The position numbers were made by a program, and so were the translations under genes. A stretch of DNA of 6,535 nucleotides. Origin: Rathayibacter_A sp036510655. Lineage in GTDB: Bacteria; Actinomycetota; Actinomycetes; Actinomycetales; Microbacteriaceae. The DNA lies in NCBI GenBank assembly GCA_036510655.1, contig DATCDQ010000093.1:1-6535 (forward strand). Direction: 5' to 3'. Below the pieces are notes generated by a model. It saw only the letters and a list, made by a program, of their open reading frames with translations. It did no database searches and had not been told where the DNA came from. Of the stretch, positions 5,334 through 6,535 are shown in pieces. The stretch's first letter is position 1. The number at the start of each line of letters is the position of its first letter.

Positions 5334-5818
5334 GTTCGGCCGCGATTATGGCGGCGGACCTCGCGCGGTGCGCGGCCACCGAGAAACGACCGACCCGCGT
5401 CCACGATGAAGCCTTGGCGGAGTGCTTCGCGACCGATGAGCATCCGAAACCCCATCTGATCCCGGTTGCTCAAGGTCGTCTCGGCCGTGACCGTTCGGCC
5501 GAACAACTCGACGTCGACGAGCACGACGATGCGGTTCTCGGCGTGTCCGGAGGAGCTACGCACGGTGCGCCGGTCGTGCACCGCGCACTCCACTGTGATC
5601 ACATCCTCCACAGAACGTTGCCATGGGCGCACACTGAATCGCACGCGAGGCTGCCCGTCGCCGCCGTCACTGGGCAGCTCTTCGATGTCGAACGCGTGCA
5701 GTGCAGAACTTCGCGCTCCGGTGTCGAGTTTGGCCTTGATCCAGGGCACGCCGATGCCCGGCAGGTTGACCCACTCGCGCCAGCCCACGATGGTGCTTGA
5801 ATGGAGTTCGTCTCTCAC
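5330..5818 (-). CDS. RimB-like retropepsin-type protease (PF05618), partner of RimK
   Basis: A 162-residue protein of the family called ATP-dependent zinc protease (PF05618). It opens IVGWREWVNLPGIGVPWIKAK, then LDTGARSSALHAF with the aspartic-protease triad Asp32-Thr33-Gly34, then RRTVRSSSGHAENR (83-96), MLIGREAL (127-134) and VDAGRSFLGG (139-148). There is no HExxH zinc motif; the DTGA signature points to a retropepsin-like aspartic fold, so the zinc label is probably wrong. In Pseudomonas the RimB member is encoded with RimK and is reported to act against the glutamate tails RimK adds to ribosomal protein S6. That role is carried over here because rimK lies next door, divergent, with 25 nt between the starts. 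GTG 5818 is the most upstream usable start; its ribosome-binding site is poor, and a GTG ten codons later would still keep the core. Confidence 0.85.
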   Translation of the reverse strand: MRDELHSSTIVGWREWVNLPGIGVPWIKAKLDTGARSSALHAFDIEELPSDGGDGQPRVRFSVRPWQRSVEDVITVECAVHDRRTVRSSSGHAENRIVVLVDVELFGRTVTAETTLSNRDQMGFRMLIGREALRQGFIVDAGRSFLGGRAPREVRRHNRGRT

Positions 5819-5832
5819 TCCACCATCTTGGC

Positions 5833-5837
5833 AGGGG
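5833..5837 (+). promoter_or_regulatory. Ribosome-binding site of rimK
   Basis: AGGGG ends 6 nt before the ATG at 5844 and supports this start; RimK similarity begins exactly at this Met. Confidence 0.65.
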
Positions 5838-5843
5838 CCCCGA

Positions 5844-6535
5844 ATGAAACTGGCGATTCTCTCGCGCGCCCCGCAGGCGTATTCGACTCAGCGGCTGCGC
5901 GCGTCTGCGCTGCAACGCGGCCACCGAGCGAAAGTGTTGGACACGCTGCGCTTCGCCATCGATCTCTCAGGGCCAGAGCCCGACCTCCAATATCGCGGCA
6001 AGTTACTGTCCGACTACGACGCGATCCTGCCGAGAATCGGCAGCTCGATCACCTACTTCGGCACGGCTGTCGTGCGCCAATTCGAGCAAATGGACGTGTA
6101 TACGCCTAACACCGCGAACGGCATCACCAACTCGCGGGACAAGCTGCGCGCCAATCAGATCCTCTCGCGCCACAGCATCGCGATGCCCGCGACGGCGTTC
6201 GTGCACAGCCGGGCCGATGTGCGCCTCGCGATCGAGCAGGTGGGCGGCGCGCCCGTCGTCATCAAACTTTTGGAGGGCACGCAGGGCATCGGTGTGATCC
6301 TTGCGCCAGAGGTCAAGATCGCCGAGGCGATCATCGAGACGTTGCATTCGACGAAGCAGAACGTACTGATCCAGAGCTTCATCTCGGAAAGCCGGGGACG
6401 CGACATCCGTGCACTTGTCGTCGGCGATCGCGTGGTGGCTGCGATGCGACGCGTGGCGACCGGCGACGAGTTCCGGTCCAATCTGCACCGCGGTGGCACT
6501 GTCGAGTCTGTGGTGCTGACTCCAGAGTACGAGTC
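5844..6535 (+). CDS. rimK: RimK, ribosomal protein S6-type L-glutamate ligase (C-terminus outside window)
   Basis: The frame from ATG 5844 stays open to the window end and gives 230 residues of a protein that is about 300 long in E. coli. It matches RimK throughout: MKLAILSR start, PRIGSSITYFGTAVVRQFE (63-81), SRDKLRANQILSRH (97-110), VGGAPVVIKLLEGTQGIGV (133-151) with the ATP-grasp Lys141 and glycine-rich loop, DIRALVVGDRVVAAM (187-201) and FRSNLHRGG (210-218), which meets ATP and substrate. RimK uses ATP to add glutamates to the C-terminus of S6 in the cytoplasm; relatives modify other acceptors, so the target here is inferred. AGGGG lies 6 nt before the ATG. The promoter must lie within the divergent RimB-like gene. 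The missing 70 or so residues should include the final metal-binding segment. Confidence 0.93.
   Translation, partial: MKLAILSRAPQAYSTQRLRASALQRGHRAKVLDTLRFAIDLSGPEPDLQYRGKLLSDYDAILPRIGSSITYFGTAVVRQFEQMDVYTPNTANGITNSRDKLRANQILSRHSIAMPATAFVHSRADVRLAIEQVGGAPVVIKLLEGTQGIGVILAPEVKIAEAIIETLHSTKQNVLIQSFISESRGRDIRALVVGDRVVAAMRRVATGDEFRSNLHRGGTVESVVLTPEYE

Noticed and set aside
6003..6488. Minus-strand frame of 161 codons opposite rimK
   Set aside because: The plus strand encodes unmistakable RimK motifs here; the reverse frame is Asp/Arg/His-rich and has no domain.
1..6535. CRISPR array, tRNA, rRNA or riboswitch
   Set aside because: No regularly spaced direct repeats, no tRNA cloverleaf and no known leader fold could be recognised by eye on either strand.

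Overview
The window is high-GC DNA, probably from an actinobacterium. A Micrococcales/Microbacteriaceae-like host is my inference, based on the GC-rich codons, the actinobacterial-type HhH-GPD protein and two genes whose start codons sit 6-7 nt behind a TAnnnT box, as in leaderless transcripts. I see no rRNA, tRNA or CRISPR array. The content is ordinary chromosomal genes mixed with clear signs of local decay: an IS end, two gene remnants and one nonsense-interrupted gene.

Layout, left to right. (1) 1-103, minus: the N-terminus of an IS1595-family transposase that runs off the left edge. Beside it, at 137-228, are short minus-strand frames that resemble the start of a metallo-beta-lactamase-fold gene, possibly the IS target. 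(2) 332-1641, minus: a two-gene unit, a CoA-pyrophosphatase-type Nudix hydrolase followed 20 nt later by an HhH-GPD DNA-repair-type protein. (3) 1726-2526, plus: an SDR oxidoreductase diverging from the Nudix gene. (4) 2527-2824: no intact gene, but a 43-residue minus-strand remnant of an oligopeptide-type ABC transporter ATPase (D-loop to switch-histidine segment). (5) 2825-4486, minus: a YtcJ-like metal-dependent amidohydrolase with an in-frame TGA at codon 23. (6) 4487-4646: a divergent intergenic region with a good minus-strand promoter and three dyads. (7) 4647-5333, plus: a TetR-family regulator. (8) 5330-5818, minus: a RimB-like retropepsin-type protease (PF05618), tail to tail with tetR and sharing stop-codon bases with it. 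(9) 5844-6535, plus: rimK, the S6-type glutamate ligase, open at the right edge.

How the parts fit. The TetR protein most likely controls the divergent amidohydrolase and itself through the dyads between them. The amidohydrolase and the ABC remnant downstream on the same strand look like a small uptake-and-hydrolysis locus that has decayed: the transporter is almost gone and the hydrolase has a nonsense codon. RimK and the RimB-like protease form a plausible add/remove pair for poly-glutamate tails, here transcribed divergently from starts only 25 nt apart. The most checkable novelties are the TGA codon, the ABC remnant, the dyad-rich TetR region and the divergent rimB/rimK pair. I did not find a convincing wholly new system.
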